A DNA stretch of 64,000 nt from Okapia johnstoni (taxonomy: Eukaryota; Chordata; Mammalia; Artiodactyla; Giraffidae), in NCBI GenBank assembly GCA_024291935.2, contig CM044317.1:64718730-64782729 (forward strand), read 5' to 3'. This document shows, piece by piece, positions 1 through 12,350 of this stretch; the stretch's first letter is position 1; the number at the start of each line of letters is the position of its first letter. Made by a program: the position numbers and the translations under genes. Under the pieces are notes generated by a model. The model saw nothing but the letters and a program-made list of their open reading frames with translations. It did not search any database and was not told the DNA's origin.

Positions 1-282
1 CTAACTTAACAAAAACAAAATGTATACCTAACCGTCGCGGGCCTAAACTTTATTTTTCTCTCTACCTCAAAGTAAGATTGCAGTGATATCAAGGTCTTGC
101 CTGCCTGGGGAAAATGTATAAGTACTCAAAGATGCACTATGGATGATACAATGCACTACCTCAGCTATAATTTCCTACCTATTCATCACTACGGTACTAT
201 TTTACGTTGACAAATAATTGATAGAGAAAAGATCAGGTGAAGTAAATACTGTACACCAAGGATGCAAAAACAGAGTTGGTAA

Positions 283-870
283 TGAAGGGCAGCAGAATAT
301 GCCACTCCAAAATACAACTGTAGGAGCTCATCCACATGCCACCATAATTAATGACATATTAATTATTTTGAGCTGTAGGCACTTGAAATCTAGCCAATGC
401 AGGGAGAGGCTTTTTCTGAATTCCACTCTTTGCCTAAAGACAGATCCTCCCAAAGGAACTCAACTGTCAAAAATCCCCTCCCTGGGAGTTTCATCAGTCA
501 GAGAGGATTGGCTCTTATCACAGAAAAGAAGACCAGAAGCAGACAGTGTGCCCAGACAAACTCCCTCACAGGTCACCATCTCTCCTATCTATTCTTCTAA
601 GGCCTGTTCGTCGCTCTTAAAAATCATGTGTCTCCCTTGAGAGGCCTGTACCCTTCCTCTGCTTTTCTTGAATCGAGCGGTATCTAATCCTGAATTCTAA
701 AGCCACCACTCTGAGCTCCTCATTCTTCCCTGAGTATCTTCCAGGGGTACACCAGGTATACATGTTAATAAACTTCTATTTGTTTCTCTTGTAATCTATC
801 TTTTACTACAAGGGTCTCAGCTAAGAACTAAGAATGGTAGAGAGAAAATTATTTGTCCTCCCATACAACA
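283..870 (+). mobile_element. Solo ERV LTR (ruminant type)
   Basis: The 3' half looks like a retroviral R-U5 region. A polyadenylation signal AATAAA is at 767-772, followed by a T-rich stretch and a segment resembling bovine ERV LTR ends. The element plausibly starts with TG near 283 and ends in CA at 870, but no target-site duplication is clear, so both ends are approximate. No gag, pol or env sequence is adjacent. The 140-codon open frame at 218-640 crosses the U3-like part and is probably chance. Confidence 0.6.
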
Positions 871-1575
871 ACCTACAAGCTGGTTCTTAAGAGCTGCCAA
901 AACTTAATAAAAAGAAAAAGTATAAAAAATAAATAAAATTATGAATCACTATACTATACATCTGAAACAAACAAACAAAAAAGAACAAAGCAGCTGTCCA
1001 ATAGGACAGGGGGCAATCCTGCTCCCAAATATGAAAAAGAAGAAAGTATTTTATATTCAAATAACGTCTTCCCTATAACCAGTAGTAACACATTTTCGTC
1101 CCAAGTATTTAGAAAACAAGAATTTCCATTCAATAAAGTTGTAACTGGTCGGGACAGGAATACAATTTTGTGGCAGAATTTCAAGTCATCAGCCATGTTT
1201 CTACTTGCCCATAACTAATGTAAGTAATCAAAGAGAAAGTAATTTAAACATATGAATATATAATTTATAGCTTGTGAATAATAATAAAACTTTAACTAGA
1301 CAGGAACATGAAATCTAGAAGATAATTAGAAAGGCATGTAGCTGTGAGCGAACTTCAAGTATGGCACAGAAAGGAAGTCATCAAAGTCACGAACATTTCA
1401 AAATCTGTTCAGCAAAACAAGGACACCTTTTACAAGTAAACATTTTTCATACATAAATGGTAGTCACCAAACTCAGGGAGGGAGGGGAACTCCTCATTTA
1501 GATGTTTTACCTAAAAATGCATAAGATACACTGTTGCAGTGGTGGTTTAGACAAGAAAACAGTAGACTAGCCACA
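871..1575. other. AT-rich intronic sequence
   Basis: No exon or recognisable gene. The stretch around 930-970 resembles the A-rich 3' tail of an old L1. Nothing else recognised. Confidence 0.5.
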
Positions 1576-1587
1576 CAGTCTAGCCAG

Positions 1588-1800
1588 AGTGTTCTGGCTC
1601 AGTCATGTCTGACTCTTTGTAACCCCACCAGCTGGGGCCCACCCAGCTCCTCTGCCAATGGAATTTTCCAGGCAAGAATACTGGAGTGGGTTGGCATTTC
1701 CTACTCCAGGGGATCTTCCCTACCCAGGGATTGAATCTGTCTCTCTGATAGCCCCTGCACTGGCAGGCAGATTCCTTACCACTGTGCCACTTGGGAAACC
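1588..1800 (-). mobile_element. Bov-tA SINE
   Basis: It reads as the reverse complement of the ruminant tRNA-Glu-headed Bov-tA consensus. The BovB-derived body is at the left and the tRNA-derived head at the right. It is flanked by a direct repeat CAGTCTAG(C/T)CAG at 1576-1587 and 1801-1812, the target-site duplication, which fixes the boundaries. Confidence 0.9.
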
Positions 1801-1812
1801 CAGTCTAGTCAG

Positions 1813-4800
1813 TGTACTAGGAAAACTTCTCTGCATCGAGACCCCAACCACCCAGAATTCTAACATATGTATGGCCACCTCTTATTGTAAACAGCAAATT
1901 CCAGTCTAATAATTGATACATGAATAACTGAAAACATGCATCTACAACAATCCCAAATATATCTATTTAGATGAGACCCAGATGCTATGAAAATATGTTG
2001 CCAAAATATGTCACGTAATGGTCAAACATGCTTCTAAAATAAGCATACTATTTGCATCTGAAAATAGCTCCAAATTCTTTGCCCTCAGCCTGGACAAATA
2101 CTGTTAAACTTAGATAATCTAGTGCTGCCACACTTAACTGGACTACAACCTCTGCAATTCTTCAAGTTTCTTATCTCTCTTTCATTTGCCTTTGTTACTC
2201 AGCTCATTCATCACTCACAACATGTCAAATAACACAGCAAATCTTCCTCTCTTTCCTGGAATAATCTATCTGAAGAGATACTCTACGAGTGCTTTTTGGT
2301 AAAACTATCAGGATACCTCACCCAGAGGTAAATTCACAAAGCTCAATAATGTAGATGAAAATAAATTATAAATTACGTAGAATTTAGAGTTTTTATTCAA
2401 AGAGAGGGAAAAACATGGATTACAGAACTGTCATTAAAACAAAATCTGTATCTTACATTGTATTATTACTAAAAGAATGTGCATAAAATAAAAAAATTCT
2501 ATCTTTAAGCCCATGTAATTATTTGTGGAATGTATTACTACATATTTCTCTAAACAAAATAAAAACAAATCATATAAAAAATTCTATCCATAAACTCTTC
2601 ATCAGAATGACTAATTCTAAACAAAAGTCTGCATCATGACTCTTGAAATTTAAATTACAGAAGGAACTGAGTGTTTAATGATCTCACTATTTCTTTGTCT
2701 ATATTATTAATTAATTCTATAATGCTATTTTTGCCATCCTGATATGCTTTACTGAAATAACAATACAAACATATCAAGTTACTTCAAGGGTAAAAGACTC
2801 TAAAAAATGATAAAAAGGAATTGATGAGAGGAATACATAGCTACATTTTACATCTTAAAAGTACATGTATATGAAAATAGAACTGTAAAAGTATTACTGA
2901 TCTCCACCATGCTACACAGCTAAGTTACTATTAATTTAACTCTTCTTTTGGAGGAAAAGACATTTTTCCTCTGAAAAATCAATCTGGTTGATGTATAATC
3001 TTTGTTAGCATCAGCATGTTTTTTAAAAATGCCACCAAAGGAATGATCTACACATGAAACATGATCTCATTACAGTTGTAACACAAAAGTGAAGGCGGTA
3101 AATGATATATCCAAGATTGAGGAGCAAATCACTTTCCCTAAGCAAATCAATCAGAAGATTGATTCAGAGTGGAAGTGTTTAAGTATTCAAATTTAATAAT
3201 GGATTTCACATATAAAAAAGAGAATGCAGTCTTTTCCAAACCTTTTGCATAATTACTTAAGGATAACAAATTTACCAGATTACTGAACCAGCTTCTACTA
3301 AAGCAGAGCAGTAGTATGAGCACTGACATGTTCCACTTATTTTTAAAAGCAGATTACCAAAATGTGTCTTATCAATTTTTCTTATCATATTGTACCACTG
3401 AGAGGTAAAAGAAAAGTATAAAATAATAAATGTGTTTTGGGACCAAAGTACTGCCTACATTATTTAAAAATGTTATGTAAGGATTTTTCTAAAAGGCTAC
3501 AAAAGGAATTATGAATGATGATTATCTCGTGAGGAGACAGGGAGTCGGCTTCTACTTTATATCAGTTGGGATTAACTGATTTTGCTTGGCATACATGTAC
3601 TACTTTTTTTCTTTTCTGACAGTGCAATTATGGGCCACTTTCTTCTTCCATATGTTAAAAACAGTTTTTTTAAAAAAATACATATATTTCAAGAGTCAAC
3701 AATGGGTAATCTCAGAGTAAAACTGTTGAGAGTTTAGAGAGGCAAGTTGACTGCTGCTCAATTTAAACATCCCTTCACGTATTTTTCTAAAAAGTATCAG
3801 CACCAGCAATGTTAGAGATTTTTTAAATTTTTTTTGGTAATGCCCAGAGTCTAGTTCATTCCCTAGACCACAGCACAGAATCAACAAAAGAGAATGACTA
3901 ACGACGACCCCTCAAGTATGTTTCTCAGTTTTCAAAAAAATCCAAAATTATTTTGAATAGCACAGACAGGTATTGCAATTAGAGTATTACAACAGTACTT
4001 ATGACAGTGGTTCCTATCCCAGTTTAGTCTGCATCATGATAAGCCTGGCCTTACTCTTTTATAACTCTTGGTACAGCAGAATCTGGTAATATTTGCTAAA
4101 TATTAAGCTATCTAAAAATTTACAAACTTCAAAGGGTTACCATCTCTGAAATTATCATTACTTAAAATCTCTATTAACATTTTTATAGCAATGATATATA
4201 TAATAAAAAAGATATGTATACACTCTAAAGATCATAGTTCAAAGATTAATCAACAAACTTACACTTGAATAAAATGATGCTTTCCAAACCTTGAGGCTCA
4301 GCCTCATTTCTCTCAGACCCAGGAAATCTTTGAGTAATCTACATAACTAATTTAATTTTAGTTTGCATTTTAGACATACATTTGGAAAAAAAAGTCTTCA
4401 GTGACTATGTTGTACTTCTATTCCATAGGTGTAAAGTCTTAAGAGCACTTTTTGATTCTCAACCATTCAGTACACAGATTCATAATAATCCAAACACTGA
4501 ATTTTTAGATATTTTATGTTTTTGAGTTAGATTTTAAAAATCGACATAGTAATGCTGGAGTCAAGAATCAACTCTTCAGATATCCATGGCCCCAACTAAG
4601 CAATAAACCTATAAAAATTAATACATTAACAGGGAAGCCTGAACAACCAAGTTTGCCAAAAGTATGCTCTTGATCTTAATGCTAACGGCTGGTCCTGGAA
4701 CCTACTCACTTCCTCTGACCAACTCAAGGGCAAATGAAAACAGCAGATGATGACATGTTCACATCCTTTTACTGTGCTATATAAGCTTTTAATCTGGAGA

Positions 4801-6975
4801 TGGGTTAAGGAGGAAGTACAGATTTACGGCGGTATATCAAAACAGTGTACAACATGTACAATTCTCAATGCATTAAATTGCTGATAAAAATGTACATCTG
4901 CACATTAGAAGGCTGGGCTTATTAATCTTTTCTGCTGGGACATCTCTTGCTTTATAAGATAAACACGAATTCTACATATCAAAATCCATTTTACATAACC
5001 TTTTCAAGAATGCATCTATGATAAAACCTCAAGGGTCATTTGCATTTGTATTCTATAACTTCCTTTGACTTAGCCCTTTACAAGCTCATTTGTAATGGCA
5101 AAAAATATTTAAAATATCCATTAACCTTAAACTTCTATGGGATAAGGAGTATGAGGAGTAAAGAAAAAATAAATCAGCCCCCATTCATGAAATGCATGCA
5201 AAGAAAAAATAAATACCCAAAAAACATATAAAGTCCCCCTCCAACTTCTGATTTATCTGAGTTTCCTGAATTGTAAGAGATACTTAATACTTACGCAATT
5301 AAAAGTTAAGAACAGACAAACAGGTTTCCCCCTATACAATTTTGAATGATACAGGCAAGAAAGTAAGGAATAGATTCCAGATAGAAGAAATAAAACACAC
5401 AAATGGCACAGTCGTCAAATACAGTTAGGAGTAGATGACAACACCAAATTAGGAAAAACCTCTGTATGCAATAGCTGTAAAATTTGGGTTTTTAATTTTG
5501 AGGGACACGGTGATTATAAAGAAAAGTTCTCAGCATGTGAGAACCAAATTTACCCGTGAGAAGACAACTTGGATATCAGGGGAAAGAACAGGAGAGGGTC
5601 AAGACAGTAGGTTATATAAAAGTTCAGAGGAGAGCTGATGAGGCCATGGGAACACCGATTTCGAATCGGCAATCTGCATTTGATTTCCTAGTGGACCCGA
5701 GTCTGTGAGAAGACAGAAACAAGGATCAGTCCCCAGTTCCCATTGTGGATGACAAATAATGATGCCAACAAAGAGACGGGGATGCAAGGAGCTCAAGCAC
5801 CAGGGTGCGGAGCAGAGAATGAACGTAACGGGGGTGAGGGCCACGGGGTCTATGAATCTTTGAACTGGATTGGAATCTTCGTGACAAAGGAATAACCTCG
5901 TGGTCTACAGAGTTCTGAAGCAAGTATCTGGAGACTTGAGGGTCGCCCTCTGTTGTTAAATTGGGTGTTATGTGTATGTGTGTGAATGAGATTTTCCATT
6001 TCCTATTTTGGCTTCAGTTCTGTCAACTTCTCTGGTATAAAATATTTAGCTCTCTTAGAAACCACACTGGTGCTGATCTGACTCTCAAGCCTGGATTTCC
6101 TTGTCCCCCTAGTGCTATCGTGCATTAGTGGTTAACTTCCACATGTTAAGTGTTTATCTGTACATTACTTGTTTACTGACAGACAGATTCCTTAAAAAGC
6201 CACAGAGCAGGCTACAGCATTTCTTTCAATCACTTGGAGTGTGCTTCATAAATTTCTCCCAAATTGTGCAAACCTACATGACAAGCACTTCCTTCAAAAT
6301 AACTGGCTTCTCTTGATGTCAAACTCTTCCCCACTGCTAATTGGGCTATTAATATTTAATAAGGCAAGAGTCTGTCCAGAGTTCAGCATTTATTAAAAAA
6401 AAAAATAAAATGGTTTAGCCTTCAAGCATCTGACACATCAATTTCTAAAGCAAAATCTACCTTCCCTGGAGTTTTATAAGTTAAAATCTACCTTAAGTTT
6501 TATAAGTTACCTTAGCATGGGTCTTTTTTACCCCCAACTCGATGACTAACTCCTGTTCTCTCTCCTCTATGACTTTAGGCTTTTCCCCGTCCCCTAAGTC
6601 ACAGACTACCATTCTTATCGTTTTTGCTCTTAGATGATTTTTCAACTAATTCTTCTTTAGGTAGCTGTAAAATTTAATGCAGTAATTGCTCAGACTTTCA
6701 ATAGAACAAAATCCTTAAGACTTAAAGTAAAATCCGGGGGGGTCTAACCCAGAAAAGCTCCTTTTCTTTCAAGTATAACAAAAATTTATTCAAAATTTGC
6801 ATTTTACTGTATTACATATTTAACTATTAAAATGCTTTAATTCTGTCACAACTTAAATTTTCTTCTTGTCAAAAAAGTTTCCGGAAGGAAAAAAAAAAAA
6901 ACAGGTCTACCCTGAAGGATCTTTTGCTTCCATACACCACTACAACTTGGAGTTTAAACACTCAGTGTAAAAGAT
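1813..6975. other. Gene-free AT-rich intron stretch
   Basis: About 5 kb with no exon-like open frame, no recognised young repeat and no RNA gene. A patch at about 5590-5960 is more GC- and CpG-rich than its surroundings and contains a small hairpin, CCGATT with loop TCG, near 5657-5671. Its identity is unknown. Confidence 0.5.
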
Positions 6976-6987
6976 TTTATACATCAT

Positions 6988-7199
6988 GTGTGTGTGCTCA
7001 GTCATGTCTGACTCTTTGCGACTCCATGCACTGTAGCCTGCCAGGCTCCTCCATCCATGGAATTTTCCAGGCAAGAATACTGGAGTGGGTTACCATTTCC
7101 TACTCCAGGGGATCTTCCCAACCCAGGCATCGAACTTGTGTCTCCTACAGCTCCTGCATTGCAGGCCGATTCTTTACTACTGAGTCACCTGGGACTCGC
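6988..7199 (-). mobile_element. Bov-tA SINE with perfect 12 bp TSD
   Basis: Antisense Bov-tA with the full body and tRNA-like head. A perfect direct repeat TTTATACATCAT lies at 6976-6987 and 7200-7211 and brackets the element exactly. Confidence 0.93.
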
Positions 7200-7409
7200 T
7201 TTATACATCATAATTTCCTTTAAACAAAGTAAAATCTCAAAAGAAAAACTTTTAAAGAATACCGAACTAAAAATGCCACAAAACTATAAAAACAAGCGTA
7301 CAGAAATTAACCTAGGAGTCAGACTAATCATTTACCTGGGAGGAAGAGACAGGGGGAATACGGGCAAGATCATACAGCTATTTAGGTATACGTTAATAGC
7401 CCAATTTGG

Positions 7410-7602
7410 GGGGACTCTCTTGATGGTACAGTGGTTAAGACTTTGCCTTCCAAACCAAGGGGTGTGGGTTTGATCCCTGGTTGGGGAACTAAGGCCCCAA
7501 ATGCCTCATGGCCAAAAAAGCAAAACATAGAACAGAAGCAATACTGTAACAAATTCAATAAAGACTTTTAAAACCGGTCCACATAAAAAAAATATTTAAA
7601 AA
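7410..7602 (+). mobile_element. CHR-like tRNA-derived SINE
   Basis: The head resembles the cetartiodactyl CHR family: a 'tggttaaga' A-box-like region, a 'ggtttgatccctgg' B-box-like region and 'ggggaactaag' after it. It differs from Bov-tA in lacking the BovB-derived body. It ends in an A-rich tail. A 7 bp repeat AATTTGG at 7403-7409 and 7603-7609 is a candidate target-site duplication. Confidence 0.7.
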
Positions 7603-8039
7603 AATTTGGCTCTTGTTTAGGTGGTAAATTTAGAGGTACTTATTTTTTTAACTATTACAATAAAATTAAAACTAATAAAACTAGTAATTACATAAATAAA
7701 AGCAAGCTTTGCAATGTTAAGAGTATATAAAACACCATGAATTATTATGAATCAAATGAGCACAGAAAATAAAATTTTTAAAAAAATTTATATAGAGATT
7801 CAATTTAGGAAGTATAGGCTTATGCTTCAACGTTCCCTCACTCACACTCTACAAATATATTCACATCATTTTTAAATGACAAGAAAGTTATTTTCTCAAT
7901 TACTGTACTCTTATCCCCAATCTCTCCCAATTATTTTCTTCCCCCACAATGAGCTTTAAAATGTGTAAGTTTTTTTTAAACTGCCTATAAGACTTCTGCA
8001 CAATCATTCAGTACCACCATGCAATCTTTCCTGGTTCCT

Positions 8040-8480
8040 CCGTTATTAATTCACTCATCCAATCATCCATTCAATCAGTATCTAAGACCTGCTATGAGCA
8101 AGGTGCTATACTAGGTAATAATACTATAAGGAATAAAGAGGATATAAACATGAGTTATTGGATCAGCGGAGCTTGCAATTTAGTTTAGGCAGATACATTT
8201 CTAAACACAATAAAATGACACAGATAATAATAGGGGTACATGCAAAAGTGTTTATCATAAGAAAGAGAGGGCTGCACAGAAGATGTAAATTGAAACAGCA
8301 CTTTAATGAGAACACAGGTTAGTAAGGAGGGCATTCCTACAAAAAGTGAGGAGGCTTAAAATAGAACAATAGCTTGTTCAAATAGCTGCAGGCAGCTGTA
8401 CAGGGCCAGGGCACAGGATACAAAGGAATGTGATAAGAGACAAGCTGGAAAAGCAGGGCCTAAAAAAGCAAACTAGGAGA
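8040..8480 (+). repeat. Old L2-like repeat
   Basis: The start contains a degenerate 'tgagcaaggtgctatactagg' type stretch and later text resembling mammalian L2 3' regions. It is highly diverged and the boundaries are approximate. Confidence 0.4.
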
Positions 8481-9191
8481 TCTTGATTTTAGCCTGTCAG
8501 TCTTCTTTCCAAAAAGGGCTGCCCCATACAAAGACAGAAACAGCCTCCAACACAGGACTTCTTAATTGTCTGTGCCATGGACTTTTTCTGGCAGATGGCT
8601 GAAGCTGACTGATCTGTTTTTATGTTTTTACATCATAAGATACACAGGATGCCAAGTAATTTTTATAGACACTTCACTCCTAAGGTAGGGAAGCGTAACT
8701 GTGGGCTGTGTACAGTAACTTTCTTCCAGAAAGTAAGGGAAGGAAGGAGAGGGGAAAGAGTAACTTTACCATGGAGAAACTTAACGAATACTTCACTGCA
8801 GCCAGGTGATCCAGGTCAACAACACTGGTAAGTCATGCCGATAGGTATGTACACTTGGTATGTGGTGAAAATGGTACTCTACCTCTCTGATCTTCCTCTC
8901 AAAAACACATCAACCAGCCTCACCATGAGAAAAACATCAGACACGTCCCAACTGTGGATGTTCTGTAAGAAACTGTCACAACCAAAGGACCAAAGGAGAC
9001 ATGACTGCTAAATGCAACCTGGTGTCCTGGAAAAGAAAAGGAACACCAGGGAAAACGGAAACAATGGGTTTTGCTTAAAGTATCAACATTGGTACAACTG
9101 TTGTGATAAATGTACCATACTTGTGTAGGGTATGTCAACAACAGGGGAAACCAGGTGTGGGGTATACAGGAGCTGTCTATACTGTAGTAAG

Positions 9192-9268
9192 TAAGTGTTA
9201 GTCGCTCAGTCGTCCCTAACTCTTTGCGACCCCATGGACTGCAGCCCACCAGGCTCCTCTGTCCATAT
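9192..9268 (-). mobile_element. Short BovB/Bov-tA body fragment
   Basis: An antisense fragment containing the 'gtcgctcagtcgt' and 'ctttgcgaccccatggactg' motifs shared by Bov-tA and the BovB 3' end. The tRNA head is absent. Confidence 0.8.
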
Positions 9269-9689
9269 ATTTGCACTAATTCTGTAAATTCAGAACTGTT
9301 CTAAAATAAAACTTAAAAAAATGAGAAACATATATTAGAAAAGAAACTACACCAAAATAGATATTTTTTAAAAAACAAATTTATGTTGTAATATTTCTGC
9401 TTTATTTCCTTTTTTCTTTTCTGTTATTCTTTATTAATGCATTAAATAACAATATTTACAGGCAGCTTAACTGCATAATTTCAAGTGGTATGAATATGAA
9501 GAGTATTTCAAGCTATAGGTCACAACTGTTTTATATGAAATTATCTAAGACTGCTATAGTGAGAGTAAACATACAACTGAGGAAAGGCTAATTCTCATTT
9601 AGAGTTTAGTAAAAATGAAGATCTTTAACATTTTTCCTATCCAAGTTCAAAGGGCACTGAACTCTACCAATGGCTGTAAGAATCATCTT

Positions 9690-9890
9690 CAAAAGGAAAA
9701 TAATTACTAACACTAAATGGACACTGTGTTGCAAGATCTCTAACAGTCATTATATACATATTTCATCTTAGCAAAATCCTCACAACAAACCCATCCCACA
9801 GATAAGGCAGCTTAAAGAAGTTTGTATAAGGTCATATATACCAAAAACAGATTCAGACTATAGTTTGACTCCAAATGAAGATTCTGACAA
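9690..9890 (+). repeat. MIR-like SINE relic
   Basis: Degenerate match to the MIR core: 'atcctcacaaca', 'cccacagataaggcag', then 'aaggtca'. Old and diverged. Confidence 0.5.
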
Positions 9891-10193
9891 AGCACCTCTA
9901 AAAACACTTTCTAGACCATCACAGTGGAATTTCTGAGGAAATATCTACTGATTATTCTGTAGTTCACCAAAGCTCCTAGTATACAACTTTCTGTTTAGGC
10001 AAGCAGCCTAAAAGGAAGATGTAACACTTCCTACAGCTCTATTTAGTCTAACAATGAGGATCAGCAGCAGCAACAGCAGCTAAACCAAAGGAAAACGGTA
10101 GACACAGAAGCTCCCCATTCTTGCACAAATCTGAAGAGCAGATTTTTATCTCCTCTTTCCAACTCTCAACACACACACTTTGTTAATATCCTT

Positions 10194-10225
<32 letters not shown>

Positions 10226-10239
10226 CTGTGTGTGTGTTT
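10194..10239. repeat. (TG)n microsatellite
   Basis: TG dinucleotide run with one C interruption. It creates a meaningless Thr-His repeat frame on the minus strand. Confidence 0.95.
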
Positions 10240-12140
10240 GTCAACCTATATATGCTTTTTGAGCAAATTTGCCAACATGTGAAATATCTAGGCCATATTT
10301 TATTCAGTCTGTGATAGTTTCTTGCTTTATACAAGTTAAGTATTACTCATGCTATTTTCTTAGAACTAGACGTGCTCCTACTACAATGATCTATCTTCTC
10401 AGGTTCATTTTCAAATGAATGTGTAGGCAAATTTAAGCAGACTTTCTAAAAATAGTTTGTTTTTAATATGCATCTATTTCCATCTTAAAATTTCTTAGTT
10501 GATAAATACTACTCTCTGAAATGCATATCCATGTTACACTACAGCTCCCCGCCTCGTATGCCAACCTACCAGAGAATTATAACTAAAGAGGTCCAAATCT
10601 GAACCGCCAGTCTGTCACTTAGCAGCTATGTCATATTTGACAAATTACTACAAATCATTTTAGGGTTGTATTTCAAGTCCCTAGGTTTTGTATGTCGGTA
10701 ATCACTAGCAATTGATAATAATCAGAGATCCTTATTATGTAAGGATTGAATGAAAAAAATGCTTGAATAGCACTGAGCAAAATGTCAAACGTTCATGCAA
10801 TTTACTTAATTTGGGGTTTTCCTTTTAAGCTGTAAAATTTTCCCTTAGCGATGCTCACAGAGGGCCTTTGCTGAACATTATTTCTCTGATAGTTTTAGCC
10901 AATTCTTTAAATAACAAGAGATTTGTTTTAGTAAAGGATTTATCTTTCTTTGGAAGAAGCCAAAATCATCTCCATTTAAGGACACATAAGCAGCTGCTGC
11001 AAAAGATTTTCGTTACCCATAAGAAAATGAAGCAGGCTGAGTTCACTCTGCCGTAAGCATTTTAAAGATTAAAAATAACAAGTAGCTTCTCCAGAATTAC
11101 AGTCGAGATTTAAGAATTAGAATTTGGAGGAGTGGTGATTTTAAGTTAATCTAATATATAAACAAAAAAAAATTGGAAAAAAAAAGAAACAACAACAGGA
11201 AAATGATGCCTGGCTTGTCAAAGGAATTCTTTTCTGTTCTCAGAAGTACAAAAGATCATTTCATTTACTAAAATTTTATTTACATAGTAAATTTCAGGAA
11301 AACAACTACTGCATTAAATGAGGCATATCCTTTTAGAAATACTACTTAAATTTCCAAACACATGCACACCTACTGTCAATAAAGTATCATTAACTAGGAT
11401 GCCAGTGATCAGTTATGTGGGGTTACGTCTTTTTGGCTAGAAAGTTACTCCTGATACTGTCAGCTTACTGGAATTTTAGTAAGATTTTATGGCAATTTAC
11501 TGCAGCTAGTTAAAAAACCTAAATACTTAAATTTGAAAACAACAAGTTTTCTTGGGGTGATATCTATCAGTTAAAATAGTGAGAATTAATGTTCATAAAT
11601 ACTCCGTTATTTTTAGAGTGCTAACTGAGAAAAGTGAAGTAAACACATTTCTTGGTTATTACTTTAACTATAAGATAAAGCTAATTTTTTAAAACCAAAA
11701 TCAGATTTCTCATTCTGGCTTTCTCACACATACTCTCCCCCATATACAAATAGGTATGAGAAAATAAGTCAGGAAAAAACATGAAATTTGATTCTGTGAC
11801 AATTTAATTATTATCTTTTTACAAGCTAACATTATGAAGCTGCAGTATAGCAATAACAACTCAATGAATGCTGTTTGGCTTAAGCCAGTATTATTATTCT
11901 CACTCTATTAAAATTCCTATTACTTTAACAATTTTAGTTCTTTAACATTATCACCCTCAGATTACAATTACTTCTGAGCCTGAAGATGCATGAACCTTTA
12001 AAAAAGAGCTTTCTACCACTCCGAACTGACTTTTTCACCTATCTCCCATATGCTTTTTAAAGTTAAAAACAAAAAAAAATGAGGCACAAAGTGTTAATGA
12101 CCTTTCCATACCTAAGGTTAAGATAAATGACATTCTAAAA

Positions 12141-12240
12141 TGTTTGGCTGTGATAAGACTATGGCTAACCAATCATAACTTCAGAATTCCTGTGTGACAT
12201 CATAAGACCTCCCTAGAACACTTTTTCTCCTCCACCTACT
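12141..12240 (+). promoter_or_regulatory. PLN: Putative PLN proximal promoter
   Basis: Just upstream of the inferred exon 1 lie a GATA site (TGATAAG, 12151-12157), a CCAAT box (12169-12173) and a CRE-like octamer TGACATCA (12195-12202, one mismatch to TGACGTCA). A GATA site next to a CCAAT box fits a cardiac and slow-muscle promoter. No canonical TATA box is visible. The transcription start is not marked by sequence and may lie between about 12190 and 12250. The assignment rests on position and motifs. Confidence 0.6.
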
Positions 12241-12350
12241 TCAATTGTTCCCATAACTCTGGTAACAGTCAGAAAACTTTCCAGCTAAACATCGGATAAC
12301 ACTTCATATAACTCACAGTATTCTATATTGTGATCATCACAACAGCCAAG
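12220..12350 (+). other. PLN: PLN exon 1 (5' UTR)
   Basis: Non-coding first exon. The 3' end is defined by a strong donor, CAAG then GTAAGA, with GT at 12351-12352. The exon end joins cleanly to the exon 2 start at 19566 to give the '...gccaag|gctacc...' junction expected from mammalian PLN 5' UTRs. The 5' end given here is a guess because the transcription start cannot be read from sequence. Confidence 0.7.

Noticed and set aside
218..640. 140-codon open frame at the left end
   Set aside because: It crosses an ERV LTR U3-like region, has no recognisable domain and no splice context. Treated as chance.
10062..10082. Short CAG/CAA-rich run, possible polyglutamine
   Set aside because: Only a few units, with no coding frame or splice context.
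10146..10334. Thr-His repeat frame on the minus strand
   Set aside because: Translation of a (TG)n microsatellite.
1..12000. CEP85L exon 4 (coiled-coil start) in the left part
   Set aside because: No segment resembling the next human exon with a matching acceptor was found. It probably lies outside the window.
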